A stretch of 64,000 bases of DNA from Filimonas effusa (GTDB lineage: Bacteria > Bacteroidota > Bacteroidia > Chitinophagales > Chitinophagaceae), in assembly GCF_004118675.1 (NCBI RefSeq), contig NZ_SDHZ01000001.1, forward strand, positions 2,790,001 through 2,854,000, given 5' to 3'. A model generated the notes under the pieces. The model searched no databases, was not told where the DNA came from, and saw only the letters and a list, made by a program, of their open reading frames with translations. This document shows, piece after piece, positions 55,471-64,000 of this stretch. Position 1 is the first letter of the stretch. Every line of letters begins with the position of its first letter. The position numbers and the translations under genes were made by a program.

Positions 55471-56373
55471 ATGATAAGAATTGCATTTGATCCCATCTAC
55501 ATTCACCCCATTCCGGAAGGACATCGTTTTCCGATGTCGAAATATGAGCTGATCCCGGGACAATTATTGCATGAGGGAACTATCACCTCCCAACACCTGT
55601 TCCGGCCTGAAGTATGCGCACTTGAACAGGTTTTATGGACCCACGATAAGGATTATGTTGATAAGCTGCTGCATCAAACACTAAGCGCTTCGGAACAGCG
55701 CAAAATAGGATTTATACAATCGCCGCTGCTTACACAGCGGGAACTGGTAATTGCCCAGGGAACTATTGATTGCTGTGAATATGCTTTCCGGCAGGGGGTA
55801 GCTTTAAATGTCGCCGGCGGCACCCATCATGCTTTTGCCGGCCGTGGCGAAGGGTTTTGTTTATTGAACGATATGGCAATAGCAGCCAATTACCTGCTGC
55901 ACAATGGCAAAGCCAAACAGATCCTGGTCATAGACCTCGATGTACACCAGGGCAACGGCACTGCCAGCATTTTCCGCCACGAACCCAGGGTCTTCACTTT
56001 CAGCATGCATGGCGCGCATAACTACCCTTTTCATAAAGAACAGTCAGACCTGGATGTGCCGTTAACCGATGGCACAGACACCAGCACCTATTTATCTCTA
56101 TTACAGGAACACCTGCCTGCACTGATAGAAAAGGTAAAACCAGACTTCGCCTTTTTCTTATCAGGAGTAGACATCCTGTCAACCGATAAGTTCGGCAAGC
56201 TGAAAGTAAGCATGGAAGGCGTCAGGGAAAGGGACTACTATGTATTTCACCTGCTCCGGCAAAAGGGCATCCCCGTAACAGTTGCCATGGGCGGCGGATA
56301 CTCCCCCGATGTACGTTCAATTGTTGAAGCACATTGCAATACATTCAGAACTGCCGTTAATTTATACGAATGA
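55471..56373 (+). CDS. Histone-deacetylase-family zinc amidohydrolase
   Basis: The 300-residue protein has the HDAC/acetoin-utilisation fold: AGGTHHAFAGRGEGFCLLND near residues 114-133 with the paired histidines, and the zinc site VIDLDVHQGNGT near 153, with a further aspartate in SGVDILSTDKFGKL near 230, plus the final glycine-rich MGGGYSP. Bacterial members remove acetyl groups from small amines or proteins. It starts 19 bp after pdeM and may be cotranscribed. Substrate not predictable. Confidence 0.9.
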   Translation: MIRIAFDPIYIHPIPEGHRFPMSKYELIPGQLLHEGTITSQHLFRPEVCALEQVLWTHDKDYVDKLLHQTLSASEQRKIGFIQSPLLTQRELVIAQGTIDCCEYAFRQGVALNVAGGTHHAFAGRGEGFCLLNDMAIAANYLLHNGKAKQILVIDLDVHQGNGTASIFRHEPRVFTFSMHGAHNYPFHKEQSDLDVPLTDGTDTSTYLSLLQEHLPALIEKVKPDFAFFLSGVDILSTDKFGKLKVSMEGVRERDYYVFHLLRQKGIPVTVAMGGGYSPDVRSIVEAHCNTFRTAVNLYE

Positions 56374-56446
56374 TAGTTGCGGCCAACAAGATACCTTCCG
56401 GCGTTAATGCCAGACTGCCATCAATAGCACGCATTTCCACATGCAT
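56357..56446 (-). pseudogene. Possible 29-codon gene relic
   Basis: Minus-strand frame from ATG 56446 to the stop at 56357-56359, open further upstream to SKGSLFLQKG. The peptide MHVEMRAIDGSLALTPEGIL reads like part of a real protein. It overlaps the deacetylase 3' end by 17 bp. No function can be given; chance is possible. Confidence 0.2.
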
Positions 56447-56534
56447 CCCCTTTTGAAGAAACAACGAACCCTTAGATCACTGTTCCCTTCAATATTTTCC
56501 CGGCGCTCCCGGTATTATAGGTATTGCCTGTTCT

Positions 56535-57299
56535 CTAGTTTACGATCTTCTTCTTTAAGGTGGTCACCTGTTCCTGCAGGTCGTTTACCAATCCTGCCAG
56601 TTGGTTTACATCCCAGCGCTGCTGCATATTGGCCTTTGTAATAACCATCTGCGCTTTCCATACTTCAAGTACATCTTCACTATTGATGTTGTATGGCTCA
56701 TAAATAGGGTTATCACTTACCAGGGTCATTTTATTCTTTACCCTGTTGTTACGCAAAATGCGTTTATAAACGATACCCTCGTTACGGGAGATAACGATAT
56801 AGGTATTGCTGGACTTTACATCCTCTATATCATCTACTTTTTCACCTACAATAACACTTCCGCTCGGAGTTGGCAGCATACTGTCACCAACGATCTCAAA
56901 GGCACGGTAATGGCCGGGAGCCAGCATAGGAAGGGTAAAGGTGTTCAGCTCATCCACAAACTCAGGATCGGCATAACCCGCCAGGTAACCGGCTGCCGCC
57001 TTTACAGGAACAAAGTGAATATGCTGCGCCTCTCCCCCGGTTTTCAACTGCCGGCGTTTATCGAGATAACTGCCACCGCCCGCTTTGGGAGCGCCTGTAA
57101 GGTCTTTCAGTAATAATTCATCAAGACTTAACTTGAAGATGCCGCAGATGTGTTCCAGCACTTCCAGCCGTGGCTCAGCGCGTTCCTCCTCGTAGGCGCC
57201 TACCAGGGAACGCTTTATGTTCAGCTTGTTCGCAAATTCCTCCTGTGTCCAGCCACGCAGCTTGCGCAGGTAACGTAGATTCTTTCCGGCATGACTCAT
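56535..57299 (-). CDS. XRE-family/S24-peptidase-like transcriptional regulator
   Basis: The 254-residue protein has an N-terminal HTH (KNLRYLRKLRGWTQEEFANK, residues 6-25 and on to about 62) and a C-terminal LexA/CI-type S24 domain with the catalytic dyad Ser140 in VGDSMLP and Lys179 in VYKRI. The possible cleavage site is in AAAGYLAGY near 101-109. A final coiled coil (about 235-254) follows. It could be an autocleaving repressor responding to DNA damage, or a non-cleaving relative. The ATG at 57299 fits the HTH start; the upstream ATG at 57347 is not preferred. Confidence 0.88.
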   Translation of the reverse strand: MSHAGKNLRYLRKLRGWTQEEFANKLNIKRSLVGAYEEERAEPRLEVLEHICGIFKLSLDELLLKDLTGAPKAGGGSYLDKRRQLKTGGEAQHIHFVPVKAAAGYLAGYADPEFVDELNTFTLPMLAPGHYRAFEIVGDSMLPTPSGSVIVGEKVDDIEDVKSSNTYIVISRNEGIVYKRILRNNRVKNKMTLVSDNPIYEPYNINSEDVLEVWKAQMVITKANMQQRWDVNQLAGLVNDLQEQVTTLKKKIVN

Positions 57300-57325
57300 A
57301 GCTAATAATTTTGACACTAAAATAC

Positions 57326-57340
57326 TAACTAATTTAGTTA
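57326..57340. promoter_or_regulatory. Palindromic operator candidate before the S24 regulator
   Basis: TAACTAA and TTAGTTA form a perfect 7-bp palindrome around one central T, 27 bp upstream of the regulator's ATG and in its promoter region. Further inverted repeats in the same gene-free stretch are at 57491-57506 (GGTGGTA/TACCACC) and near 57535 (TACCGTA/TACGGTA). The 57300-57605 region holds nothing else I can name. Confidence 0.45.
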
Positions 57341-57605
57341 TTCCCAAAAAAACATAGCACTGTCCTGCTGTTCAGGTTAAACCCAGCTGGGCACTACATC
57401 GCTTTTACAGGCAAATTACCCGCTGCTTTTATTGCCAAAAGCGTGTTTTATCTCCGGTACAATAACAGCGCTGTGGTGCTATTGCCCCAGGGTGGTAGTT
57501 ACCACCGGCTATTCGTATTACCAACCTACCGTACTGCTACGGTACCCTTGTTTGGATGGTAGCTGCAACCATCTCTCATTCAAAATAACTATCTTGCCTG
57601 CATCT

Positions 57606-58409
57606 ATGGCAAAAGCAAAAAAAGCAAAGACGACGAAGAAGGAAGAGCCGGTTATTCTGATCACCAATGACGATGGTATCACAGCACCTGGAATAAGAGC
57701 CCTGGTTGAATCGGTAAAGGGATTAGGTAAGATAGTAGTAGTTGCTCCGGACAAACCTCAGAGCGGTATGGGACACGCTATTACCATCGGGCATCCGCTG
57801 CGTTTACAACGCTCCAGCGTATTCACCGATGTAGAAGCATGGCAGTGCAGCGGCACTCCTGTCGATTGCGTGAAGCTGGCTGTTGACAAAGTATTGCACC
57901 GTAAACCCGATATCTGTTTAAGCGGTGTGAACCACGGCGCCAACCATTCTATTAACGTTATTTATTCCGGCACCATGTCGGCAGCGCTTGAAGCCGCGAT
58001 AGAAAGTATTCCCAGTATAGGTTTCAGCCTGCTGGATTATAGCGTAGAGGCCGATTTTACAGGAGCACAGCATTATGCACGGCTACTTGTTCAACAGATC
58101 CTCGGCAAAAAAATAGACAAGCATCTTTGCCTGAATGTAAATATCCCTCCTACCCCGGTGGAATTACTGAAAGGATTAAAAGTATGCCGCCAGGCCTATG
58201 CCAAATACGAGGAAGAGTTTGCAGAAAGAAAAGACCCGCATGATAAAACCTATTACTGGCTTACAGGCGAGTTTGTAAACTTCGACAAAGGCAGGGATAC
58301 CGATGTATGGGCTTTGGCTAATAACTATGTAAGCGTAGTGCCTGTTCAATTTGATCTGACACATTACCTGTTGAAGGAAAAATTAGAAAAATCGCTAATC
58401 ACCAAATAA
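57606..58409 (+). CDS. surE: 5'-nucleotidase SurE
   Basis: The 267-residue enzyme dephosphorylates nucleoside monophosphates and is common in stationary-phase and survival functions. The metal-binding motif VILITNDDGITAPGI (Asp22, Asp23), VAPDKPQSGMGHAIT near residue 58, and SGVNHGANHSINVIYSGT near 108 are all present. The start at 57606 follows from the basic MAKAKKAKTTKK lead; the open frame upstream (from 57432) is not protein-like. The membrane protein gene starts at its stop codon (TAATG), so they are coupled. Confidence 0.94.
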   Translation: MAKAKKAKTTKKEEPVILITNDDGITAPGIRALVESVKGLGKIVVVAPDKPQSGMGHAITIGHPLRLQRSSVFTDVEAWQCSGTPVDCVKLAVDKVLHRKPDICLSGVNHGANHSINVIYSGTMSAALEAAIESIPSIGFSLLDYSVEADFTGAQHYARLLVQQILGKKIDKHLCLNVNIPPTPVELLKGLKVCRQAYAKYEEEFAERKDPHDKTYYWLTGEFVNFDKGRDTDVWALANNYVSVVPVQFDLTHYLLKEKLEKSLITK

Positions 58410-58705
58410 TGTTACGCAGAAACAACCTTACCATGGGTATAATAATGGGCTTTATTGCACCCATTATAGGTATGTTCATCTATTACCTGTTCAAGTTTTA
58501 TCCGTTGTTCACCATACGGGATTTCTTTACCGTACTGGGCACGCAAAAAACACTGATAACAGGTATCGTAAGCGTATCACTGTTGGCGAATGCAGCGATC
58601 TTTACCATTTATATCAATACACGCAGGGATAATACGGCAAGAGGCATTTTTCTTTCAACCTGTATTTATGCCATTGCCGCCCTGGTTCTTAAGTATTTTC
58701 TCTAA
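58409..58705 (+). CDS. Small inner-membrane protein between surE and lpxB
   Basis: The 98-residue protein has three likely membrane helices (GIIMGFIAPIIGMFIYYLF, about 45-70, and YAIAALVLKYFL at the end). Its ATG overlaps the surE stop and it ends 9 bp before lpxB, so the three form one operon. The position suggests an envelope role, but I know no function. Confidence 0.7.
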   Translation: MLRRNNLTMGIIMGFIAPIIGMFIYYLFKFYPLFTIRDFFTVLGTQKTLITGIVSVSLLANAAIFTIYINTRRDNTARGIFLSTCIYAIAALVLKYFL

Positions 58706-58714
58706 TAGCACAAC

Positions 58715-59821
58715 GTGAAGTATTACATTATAGCAGGAGAGGCCAGCGGTGATTTACACGGCAGCAACCTGGTAAAAGAATTGAAGCAGCTGGATCCCGG
58801 TATACAATTACGCGGGTGGGGAGGCGATCTTATGCAGGAAGCCGGCGTTGACATCGTAAAACATTACCGCGACCTGGCTTTTATGGGTTTCGTGGAAGTG
58901 ATAGCCAATTTGCCTACTATCTTACGTAACCTCTCGTTTTGCAAAAAAGATATCGCTGCCTTCCGGCCCGATGCGCTTATACTCATCGATTACCCCGGCT
59001 TCAACCTCCGTATTGCCGAATGGGCTAAACAGCAGGGCATGAAGGTCATCTACTATATCTCTCCGCAGGTATGGGCCTGGAAAGAGAACAGGGTGAAAAA
59101 AATGAGGCAGCACATCGATAAAATGATGGTGATCCTGCCTTTCGAGAAAGACTATTTCAAAAACAAATGGAACTGGGAAGTTGAATATGTAGGTCACCCC
59201 CTGGTAAGGGTGATAGATGCGGTTCCGGCCAATGCGCCTTTATCGGTACAGTTACCATCGAACCGCCCGGTGATTGCCTTATTACCCGGCAGCCGCAAAC
59301 AGGAGATCCTGAAAAAACTGCCGCTGATGCTGGAAGTAAGCAAGGCATTTCCCGGTTACCAGTTTGTAGTAGCCAAAGCGCCCGGGCAGGAAGATGCTTT
59401 TTATGAAAGCCTGTTATCTCCTTATACCAATGTTTCCTCGGTAAGAAATGAAACCTATGCCCTGTTACGCAAATCAAAAGCGGCACTGGTAACCAGCGGC
59501 ACCGCCACACTGGAAACAGCGCTGTTTAAAGTCCCCGAAGTGGTTTGTTACAAAGGCAGCAATATCAGCTACCAGATAGCCAAACGCCTTATCAGGGTGA
59601 AATATATTTCGCTGGTAAACCTGATCATGGATAAACTGGTGGTGAAAGAACTGATCCAACAGGATCTTACTACCCAAAATATGATAGCGGAACTCACCGA
59701 ACTGCTTACCAACCCGGCAAAGCAGCAACAGCTGCAAAAGGATTACGACCAGCTGCACGAATTACTCGCTGCAGGCGGTAACGCCTCAGCCAATGCCGCA
59801 AAAGAGATTCTGAACAGCTAA
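58715..59821 (+). CDS. lpxB: Lipid-A-disaccharide synthase
   Basis: LpxB joins two acylated glucosamine units in lipid A synthesis at the inner membrane. The 368-residue GT19 enzyme starts with a GTG (58715) and shows YYIIAGEASGDLHGSNLV at the start, LIDYPGFNLRIA near residue 91, YYISPQVWAWKENR near 110, and the donor-binding LLPGSRKQEI near 190 and VTSGTATLETAL near 260. It is the last gene of the surE operon and supports a Gram-negative organism. Confidence 0.95.
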   Translation: MKYYIIAGEASGDLHGSNLVKELKQLDPGIQLRGWGGDLMQEAGVDIVKHYRDLAFMGFVEVIANLPTILRNLSFCKKDIAAFRPDALILIDYPGFNLRIAEWAKQQGMKVIYYISPQVWAWKENRVKKMRQHIDKMMVILPFEKDYFKNKWNWEVEYVGHPLVRVIDAVPANAPLSVQLPSNRPVIALLPGSRKQEILKKLPLMLEVSKAFPGYQFVVAKAPGQEDAFYESLLSPYTNVSSVRNETYALLRKSKAALVTSGTATLETALFKVPEVVCYKGSNISYQIAKRLIRVKYISLVNLIMDKLVVKELIQQDLTTQNMIAELTELLTNPAKQQQLQKDYDQLHELLAAGGNASANAAKEILNS

Positions 59822-59969
59822 GAAGGCGACCATATTGCCAGCGGTAGCCCAAAAGCCAGCCCTTGCCAATATGGAAAAGGCGCTTGCCGGCAAATACAAT
59901 AACGGCTGAGCATTGGCGATAGACCATAGCACTAGCTGCCAGCATAAACGGCTGGCGCCAGGATTTAGA

Positions 59970-60149
59970 TTATCGGAATAGTGGAAGGATCAGGAAACGG
60001 ATTATCATAATGAGCACTGCCAGCAGGAAAACGATAATAGAGATGCGGTTCATACCATGCATCAGGCGCATATTGGTATTACGGGGGGCCTTAGGGTCCC
60101 TTTTTCTCAGGTAAAGATATTCCGCGACTTGCCTCCAAAAGATGCTCAT
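59970..60149 (-). CDS. DUF6728-like small membrane protein
   Basis: The 59-residue frame from ATG 60149 to TAA (59970-59972) codes for MSIFWRQVAEYLYLRKRDP, then APRNTNMRLMHGMNRISI and one hydrophobic helix. This order of a basic soluble start and a single helix agrees with the Bacteroidota DUF6728 family as I recall it. It is too short for ordinary gene calls, but the sequence is protein-like throughout. Function unknown. It sits between lpxB (convergent) and the DUF6580 gene, in a 522-bp gap that otherwise holds only weak inverted repeats (59822-59969) and the 21-bp repeats. Confidence 0.7.
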   Translation of the reverse strand: MSIFWRQVAEYLYLRKRDPKAPRNTNMRLMHGMNRISIIVFLLAVLIMIIRFLILPLFR

Positions 60150-60282
60150 GGAACAAAGAATTTAATAATGATAGAAAGTATCTTCCTGATATACCGGTCA
60201 TGACAGCCTCCTAAACAGACAGTCATTGACGGGTTATCCATCTCTATTCACCAGCAACGCGCCCATACAATAGGCAAGGGTT

Positions 60283-60354
60283 GAACCAGACCTGCCGGGT
60301 ATTAAACCAAGCCTGCCGGGTATTAAACCAGGCCTGCCGGGTATTAAGCCAGGC
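60283..60354. repeat. 21-bp tandem repeat, about 3.4 copies
   Basis: Units start at 60283, 60304 and 60325, with a partial fourth from 60346; the last unit includes the stop codon of the DUF6580 gene (60344-60346). The unit resembles AAACCAGGCCTGCCGGGTAT. It lies in the 3' untranslated region and contains the palindrome CAGGCCTG. Confidence 0.9.
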
Positions 60355-60934
60355 GCTGCAGGTTTTCTTCGCTCCTGGGCGCCGCTCTTTTGATGAGAAA
60401 GTAGCCCCCAAACAAAATAGCCGAGAACAGAAGGGTTGAATAGATGCCGCCGGGGAAGGTGAAAGGAATGGCATCGTTATACGCCATCATCAGACCTTCG
60501 AATGTCCTGGGGCGGTTAAGCCCTCTTGTGCCCTGCCATCCGGCCCATACGACGAAATTGGATAAGATGAAAAATACGGTAGGCGCCGCTACAGAAGAAA
60601 GCAGTACGCTCAGCACATTGATCTTTTTCATTAAAAAGCCCATAGAAGTAAGCAGGGCAAATAATAAATAGTTCTGCCATTGTCCTTCATAGAAACCAGG
60701 CGTATTGGTCATACCCAGGTTATATAAGCCGTGATAGAACAGGTCGCCCACGAACATAGAGATGATAGGGAGTGCAAAAGCCCATTTTTTGTTCTTAATG
60801 AAAATGGCGCCGCTGAATATAGCCATCGCATACTGGGGAGTAAAGCCCCAGGGACGGTTAGGGAACACACGGTAAACTGCAGCCACCACTATCAGCAGAC
60901 ATAAAGCTATTACAATCGATTTTGTAGATTTCAT
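60344..60934 (-). CDS. DUF6580 family membrane protein
   Basis: The 196-residue protein has five to six membrane helices, with FPNRPWGFTPQYAMAIFSG near residue 24 and VGDLFYHGLYNLG near 62, as in DUF6580, which is annotated as a putative transport protein. The ATG at 60934 (MKSTKSIV) is used; an open frame extends upstream to 61156 but overlaps manA and is not protein-like. It follows manA by 79 bp in the same direction. Substrate unknown. Confidence 0.82.
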   Translation of the reverse strand: MKSTKSIVIALCLLIVVAAVYRVFPNRPWGFTPQYAMAIFSGAIFIKNKKWAFALPIISMFVGDLFYHGLYNLGMTNTPGFYEGQWQNYLLFALLTSMGFLMKKINVLSVLLSSVAAPTVFFILSNFVVWAGWQGTRGLNRPRTFEGLMMAYNDAIPFTFPGGIYSTLLFSAILFGGYFLIKRAAPRSEENLQRLA

Positions 60935-61013
60935 CCTGAGCGTTTTTAAAAAATCCCGGCAAATATGGGTTAACACTTGCCGGGGTATTATTGAGTTGGC
61001 AAAAATAAGATAA

Positions 61014-62228
61014 TTAAGCCAAACGAGGCACAAATGCCCTGTAAACCAAAAGCGGGCTGCCGGCCTGCAGTACATAGGGTTCACCTGCCAGCACTGCTGC
61101 TGCCTGGCCTTTTTCCACCGTAACACTGCCGTTACCGGTAATAGTGGCGCTGCCATTCATAACTACCAGTATTTCAAGAGAATCGGTGATATGGTTCCAT
61201 TTTTCGCCCGGCTGCAGTTCTATTTTGCTGATCCCGAAGTCGGGAACCGGGCAGGGATATAAACGCTCACCATTACCAGCGGCATCTCCTTTCATGATCA
61301 CCGGGGTAATGCCTTCGAAAATGGTATGCTTCAGCAATTCAGGCACGTCTACGTGTTTGGGGGTAAGGCCGCCGCGCAGTACGTTATCGCTGTTGGCCAT
61401 CAGTTCCACGTTTTGCCCCTCCAGATAAGCGTGCGGAACGCCGGCGCCCTGGAATACGGCTTCGCCCGGCTGCACCTGAACGATATTGAAAAAGTAAACG
61501 GAGAAAATACCCCTGTCTACATTCCCCAGCAGCTTCTGGTTGGCGCAGAGTTTTGCCACCCACCAGCCGGGCTGGCTGCGGTTAAGCTGTCCGGCTTCAT
61601 ATTTCTGGCATTCTGCCAGCACCAGGGGCGTCAGCAGCGCGTTTACCTGCGCCTGGGGCATTTCCATTACATGCTGGTAAAGGCCTTTGTACCCTTCTTT
61701 ATCGAAAAGCGGCGCCAGCTCGCTGAAGGCAGGAACAGAACGTAATACCTTACGCAGCAGATCGGGCTGGAGGAAACCATGCAGCAGCCAGAATTCGCTC
61801 AGCGCGATCATCACTTCCGGCTTATGGTTGCGGTCTTTATAGTTGCGATGGGGGGCATTGACGGGTACGCCCGCCGCTTCTTCGGCATCGTATCCTTTTT
61901 CGGCTTCGGCCTTGGAAGGATGTACCTGGATCGACAACATGTCTTTCACATCCAGGATCTTAAACAGGTATGGCAATTCACCGAAACGGTTCCATACGGC
62001 TGCGCCGATGGCTTCTTCGGGTTGCTGCTGTATCAGCTGTAACAGGGAAACCTCCGTGCCGTTTGTTTCCAGAACCGAAGCGGCCGAGGGATGCGCTCCC
62101 ATCCAATATTCAGCACAGGGCTGGTTATCAACGCTTTGTGTACCTAACCACTGGGGAATGAATGCATGTCCGCCCCAGGCATAATGCTGTACTTTTCCTT
62201 TTAATCTAAAGATTTTGTCTTGTACCAT
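61014..62228 (-). CDS. manA: Mannose-6-phosphate isomerase, class I
   Basis: The 404-residue zinc enzyme interconverts fructose-6-phosphate and mannose-6-phosphate. The start LKGKVQHYAWGGHAFIPQWL, the zinc residues in IQVHPSKAEAEKGY near residue 95 and KDRNHKPEVMIAL near 132, and the later QGAGVPHAYLEGQNVELMAN region near 262 are those of class I enzymes. The ATG at 62228 gives the normal length; an open frame to 62459 is not preferred. It leads to GDP-mannose and links to the mannosyltransferase-like gene at 20809, though they are far apart. Confidence 0.92.
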   Translation of the reverse strand: MVQDKIFRLKGKVQHYAWGGHAFIPQWLGTQSVDNQPCAEYWMGAHPSAASVLETNGTEVSLLQLIQQQPEEAIGAAVWNRFGELPYLFKILDVKDMLSIQVHPSKAEAEKGYDAEEAAGVPVNAPHRNYKDRNHKPEVMIALSEFWLLHGFLQPDLLRKVLRSVPAFSELAPLFDKEGYKGLYQHVMEMPQAQVNALLTPLVLAECQKYEAGQLNRSQPGWWVAKLCANQKLLGNVDRGIFSVYFFNIVQVQPGEAVFQGAGVPHAYLEGQNVELMANSDNVLRGGLTPKHVDVPELLKHTIFEGITPVIMKGDAAGNGERLYPCPVPDFGISKIELQPGEKWNHITDSLEILVVMNGSATITGNGSVTVEKGQAAAVLAGEPYVLQAGSPLLVYRAFVPRLA

Positions 62229-62607
62229 TGTTTTCCAGGCTGTTTTTGGTCCTTGAAAGATATAAGTTTTTCTGATACAGAAAGTTACCTGATCCTCGGG
62301 GCGGAGAGGGGCAAATTCGTATGGCTGCCTCCCGTAAAAGCGCTGAAACAGCTTAAGAGCGGCTTTACAGCGGCAGGGATGCAACCTGGGATTACCGGGA
62401 CAAAATAGGTTAAATTCCGGTTTCATGACAAAAATCATGGATTTTTGGGCAATGACCAACCACGATCATTGCATTGGCGGGAACGCCTGTAAGTGCTTGA
62501 TTTTCCGCAATCGTTGGCGTTAATAAATATTGTTAAGTCATCATTCTTTTACCCCGAACATTCTAATTTGCTGCTATGTTTTACACTAAATTCTTAAATC
62601 TTTGATT
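62229..62607. other. 379-bp intergenic region between manA and uxaB
   Basis: This stretch separates divergent genes and should hold their promoters, but no clear TTG/TAnnTTTG pair was found. A frame on the plus strand (62220-62408) includes the protein-like segment KALKQLKSGFTAAGMQPG and may be a relic; I cannot support a gene. Confidence 0.3.
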
Positions 62608-64000
62608 ATGCGCTTGTCAAAAAATACGGTTGCAGCATTCGAACAATATCCTGAAAAAGTATTGCAGTTTGGCGAAGGAAATTTCTTAAGGTGTTTTGTG
62701 GACTGGATGTTCCATGAGTTAAACAAGAAAGCTGATTTTAAAGGCTCTATCGTAGTAGTTCAGCCCATCGAGAATGGTATGGTAGATATGCTGAACGAAC
62801 AGGATTGTCTTTATACCCTTTACCTCCGTGGTTTACAAAATGGCAAGGTAGAGAACTACCATGAGACTATTAGTGTGATCAGCAGGGGTATCAACCCTTA
62901 TACGCAGTTCAGCGAATACCTGAAAACAGCAGAGAATCCTGAAATGCGTTTTGTGATCTCCAACACTACTGAAGCTGGTATCGCTTATAAAGCAGAAGAC
63001 AAGGCTACTGACACGCCTCCTTCCTCTTATCCTGCGAAACTTACAGTATGGTTGTACCACCGTTACAAAACCTTTAACGGCGACGCTTCCAAAGGTATGC
63101 ACATCATTCCTTGTGAGCTGATCGATAAAAACGCTTATTACCTGAAAAAATACATCCTGCAACTGGCTGCAGACTGGAAACTGGAAGATGGTTTCACTGC
63201 ATGGCTGGAATCGGCTTGTACTTTCAACAATACACTGGTAGACAGGATCGTTCCCGGTTATCCTAAAGACCGTATTGCAGAGATCACTGCCGAACTGGGT
63301 TACGAAGACAAACAAGTAGTAGAAGGCGAACCTTTCCACCTGTGGGTGATTGAAGCCGGCGAACAACTGGAAAAAGAATTGCCTTTCCCTTCCATTGGAC
63401 TGAACGTTTTATATACAAAAGACGTATCTCCTTATAAGGTAAGGAAAGTAAGGATCTTAAACGGTGTGCACACTGCACTGGTTCCTGTTGCTTACCTGTA
63501 CGGTATCGATACGGTAAGGGAATCGATGGAAGATGCCGTAGTAGGCAAATTCATCAAGGATGCACTGTTCGAAGAAATCATTCCTACACTGGACCTGCCT
63601 TTACAGGAATTACAGGATTTTGCGGCAGCAGTATTGGAGCGTTTCTCCAATCCTTTCATCAAACACCTTCTCATGAGCATTTCACTCAACTCATGGGCTA
63701 AGTTCGAAACAAGAGTACTGCCTTCCATCCTGGAATATGTGAAACGCAAAAACGCTGTTCCCAAACACCTGAGCTTCTCACTGGCTGCTACCATCGCTTT
63801 CTACAAAGGTGAAAGAAATGGTGAAGCCATTGCCCTGAAAGACGACGCCGATTTGCTGGAACTGCTGCAAAACGCATGGAGCAAATACGATGGCAGCGAT
63901 GCATCTGTTAAAGCAGTGGTAACTACCGTTCTGGCATATGAGAAAAACTGGAAGTTCGACCTCAACACGGTTGCCGGTTTAACAGACGCTGTTACTGCTC
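62608..64000 (+). CDS. uxaB: Tagaturonate reductase, 3' end outside window
   Basis: The frame from ATG 62608 is open to the window end (464 codons, so only a little is missing). The start [20 protein letters not shown], then [19 protein letters not shown], and the later [19 protein letters not shown] and [13 protein letters not shown] segments are those of UxaB, which reduces tagaturonate to altronate with NADH in galacturonate breakdown. The presence of this pathway suggests use of pectin-derived sugars. Divergent from manA. Confidence 0.93.
   Translation, partial: MRLSKNTVAAFEQYPEKVLQFGEGNFLRCFVDWMFHELNKKADFKGSIVVVQPIENGMVDMLNEQDCLYTLYLRGLQNGKVENYHETISVISRGINPYTQFSEYLKTAENPEMRFVISNTTEAGIAYKAEDKATDTPPSSYPAKLTVWLYHRYKTFNGDASKGMHIIPCELIDKNAYYLKKYILQLAADWKLEDGFTAWLESACTFNNTLVDRIVPGYPKDRIAEITAELGYEDKQVVEGEPFHLWVIEAGEQLEKELPFPSIGLNVLYTKDVSPYKVRKVRILNGVHTALVPVAYLYGIDTVRESMEDAVVGKFIKDALFEEIIPTLDLPLQELQDFAAAVLERFSNPFIKHLLMSISLNSWAKFETRVLPSILEYVKRKNAVPKHLSFSLAATIAFYKGERNGEAIALKDDADLLELLQNAWSKYDGSDASVKAVVTTVLAYEKNWKFDLNTVAGLTDAVTA

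Noticed and set aside
57432-57605. Upstream extension of surE
   Set aside because: The added 58 residues are rich in Cys, Tyr and Trp without order, whereas the SurE fold starts after the ATG at 57606.
59822-59969. Inverted repeats after lpxB
   Set aside because: Short arms (CCATATTG/CAATATGG and GCCAGC/GCTGGC) without a poly-T tract. They may help end the transcript but are too weak to call.
60935-61156. Upstream extension of the DUF6580 gene
   Set aside because: It would overlap manA by over 140 bp and does not look like protein; the ATG at 60934 gives a normal first membrane helix.
62220-62408. 62-codon frame on the plus strand before uxaB
   Set aside because: It overlaps the manA start, has no clear start signal, and only a short part looks protein-like. 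It may be a relic, but it is not supported as a gene.
1-64000. tRNA, rRNA, CRISPR array, insertion sequence or prophage
   Set aside because: No clover-leaf consensus, regular direct-repeat array, transposase or phage structural gene was seen while reading the window.

Overview
The window looks like the chromosome of a Bacteroidota bacterium, most likely family Chitinophagaceae. This rests on the gene families (HU-CCDC81 protein, TonB/BtuG-type lipoproteins, ligase-associated repair module, YtxJ, DUF6728, DUF6580, DUF2490), on start regions without clear Shine-Dalgarno sequences, and on promoters of the Bacteroidota type (TTG then TAnnTTTG). Species cannot be named from sequence alone. I saw no tRNA, rRNA, insertion sequence, prophage or CRISPR array.

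Layout. 1-7119: end of a TPR protein, then a leftward operon of a 1014-aa TPR protein, a beta-barrel protein and a membrane-anchored HU-fold protein. 7270-25990: mostly housekeeping genes: DoxX, thioesterase, PBP4-type carboxypeptidase, CinA, an E2 acyltransferase, DUF2490, S9 peptidase, SMP-30-like propeller, ABC exporter pair, GT2 glycosyltransferase, DnaQ-like exonuclease, Mur ligase, a 40-aa lipoprotein plus YtxJ, and MnmA. 25973-33815: a leftward cobamide-uptake locus with a well-conserved cobalamin riboswitch, BtuB-like receptor, BtuG-like propeller, two paralogous surface lipoproteins around a DUF4465 lipoprotein, and an AraC remnant. 33934-36964: an AT-richer accessory island with a near-perfect hairpin, a short Rhs-core protein ending in a nucleotidyltransferase-like toxin candidate, and a DUF5958 gene that is probably its immunity partner. 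36998-47564: RNA methyltransferase, a lipoprotein, SucB-SucA, ribosomal protein S20, a two-component system and GuaA. 47603-56373: a periplasmic binding protein, the ligase-associated repair cluster (MBL nuclease, ATP-dependent ligase, DEXH helicase, PdeM) and a deacetylase-like protein. Two tiny paralogous reading frames with the same C-terminal motif (P-D-[LI]-F-L-V-Q-C-C) sit between helicase and PdeM. 56535-64000: S24/XRE repressor with palindromes upstream, SurE, a small membrane protein, LpxB, DUF6728, DUF6580 with 21-bp tandem repeats at its end, ManA, and the start of tagaturonate reductase.

The most interesting candidates are the twin CC-motif micropeptides at 54489-54782, the Rhs-nucleotidyltransferase/DUF5958 pair at 34251-36964, and the riboswitch-controlled surface lipoprotein set at 26198-33815. 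All functional statements are inferred from motifs and remembered family features; no database search was run.
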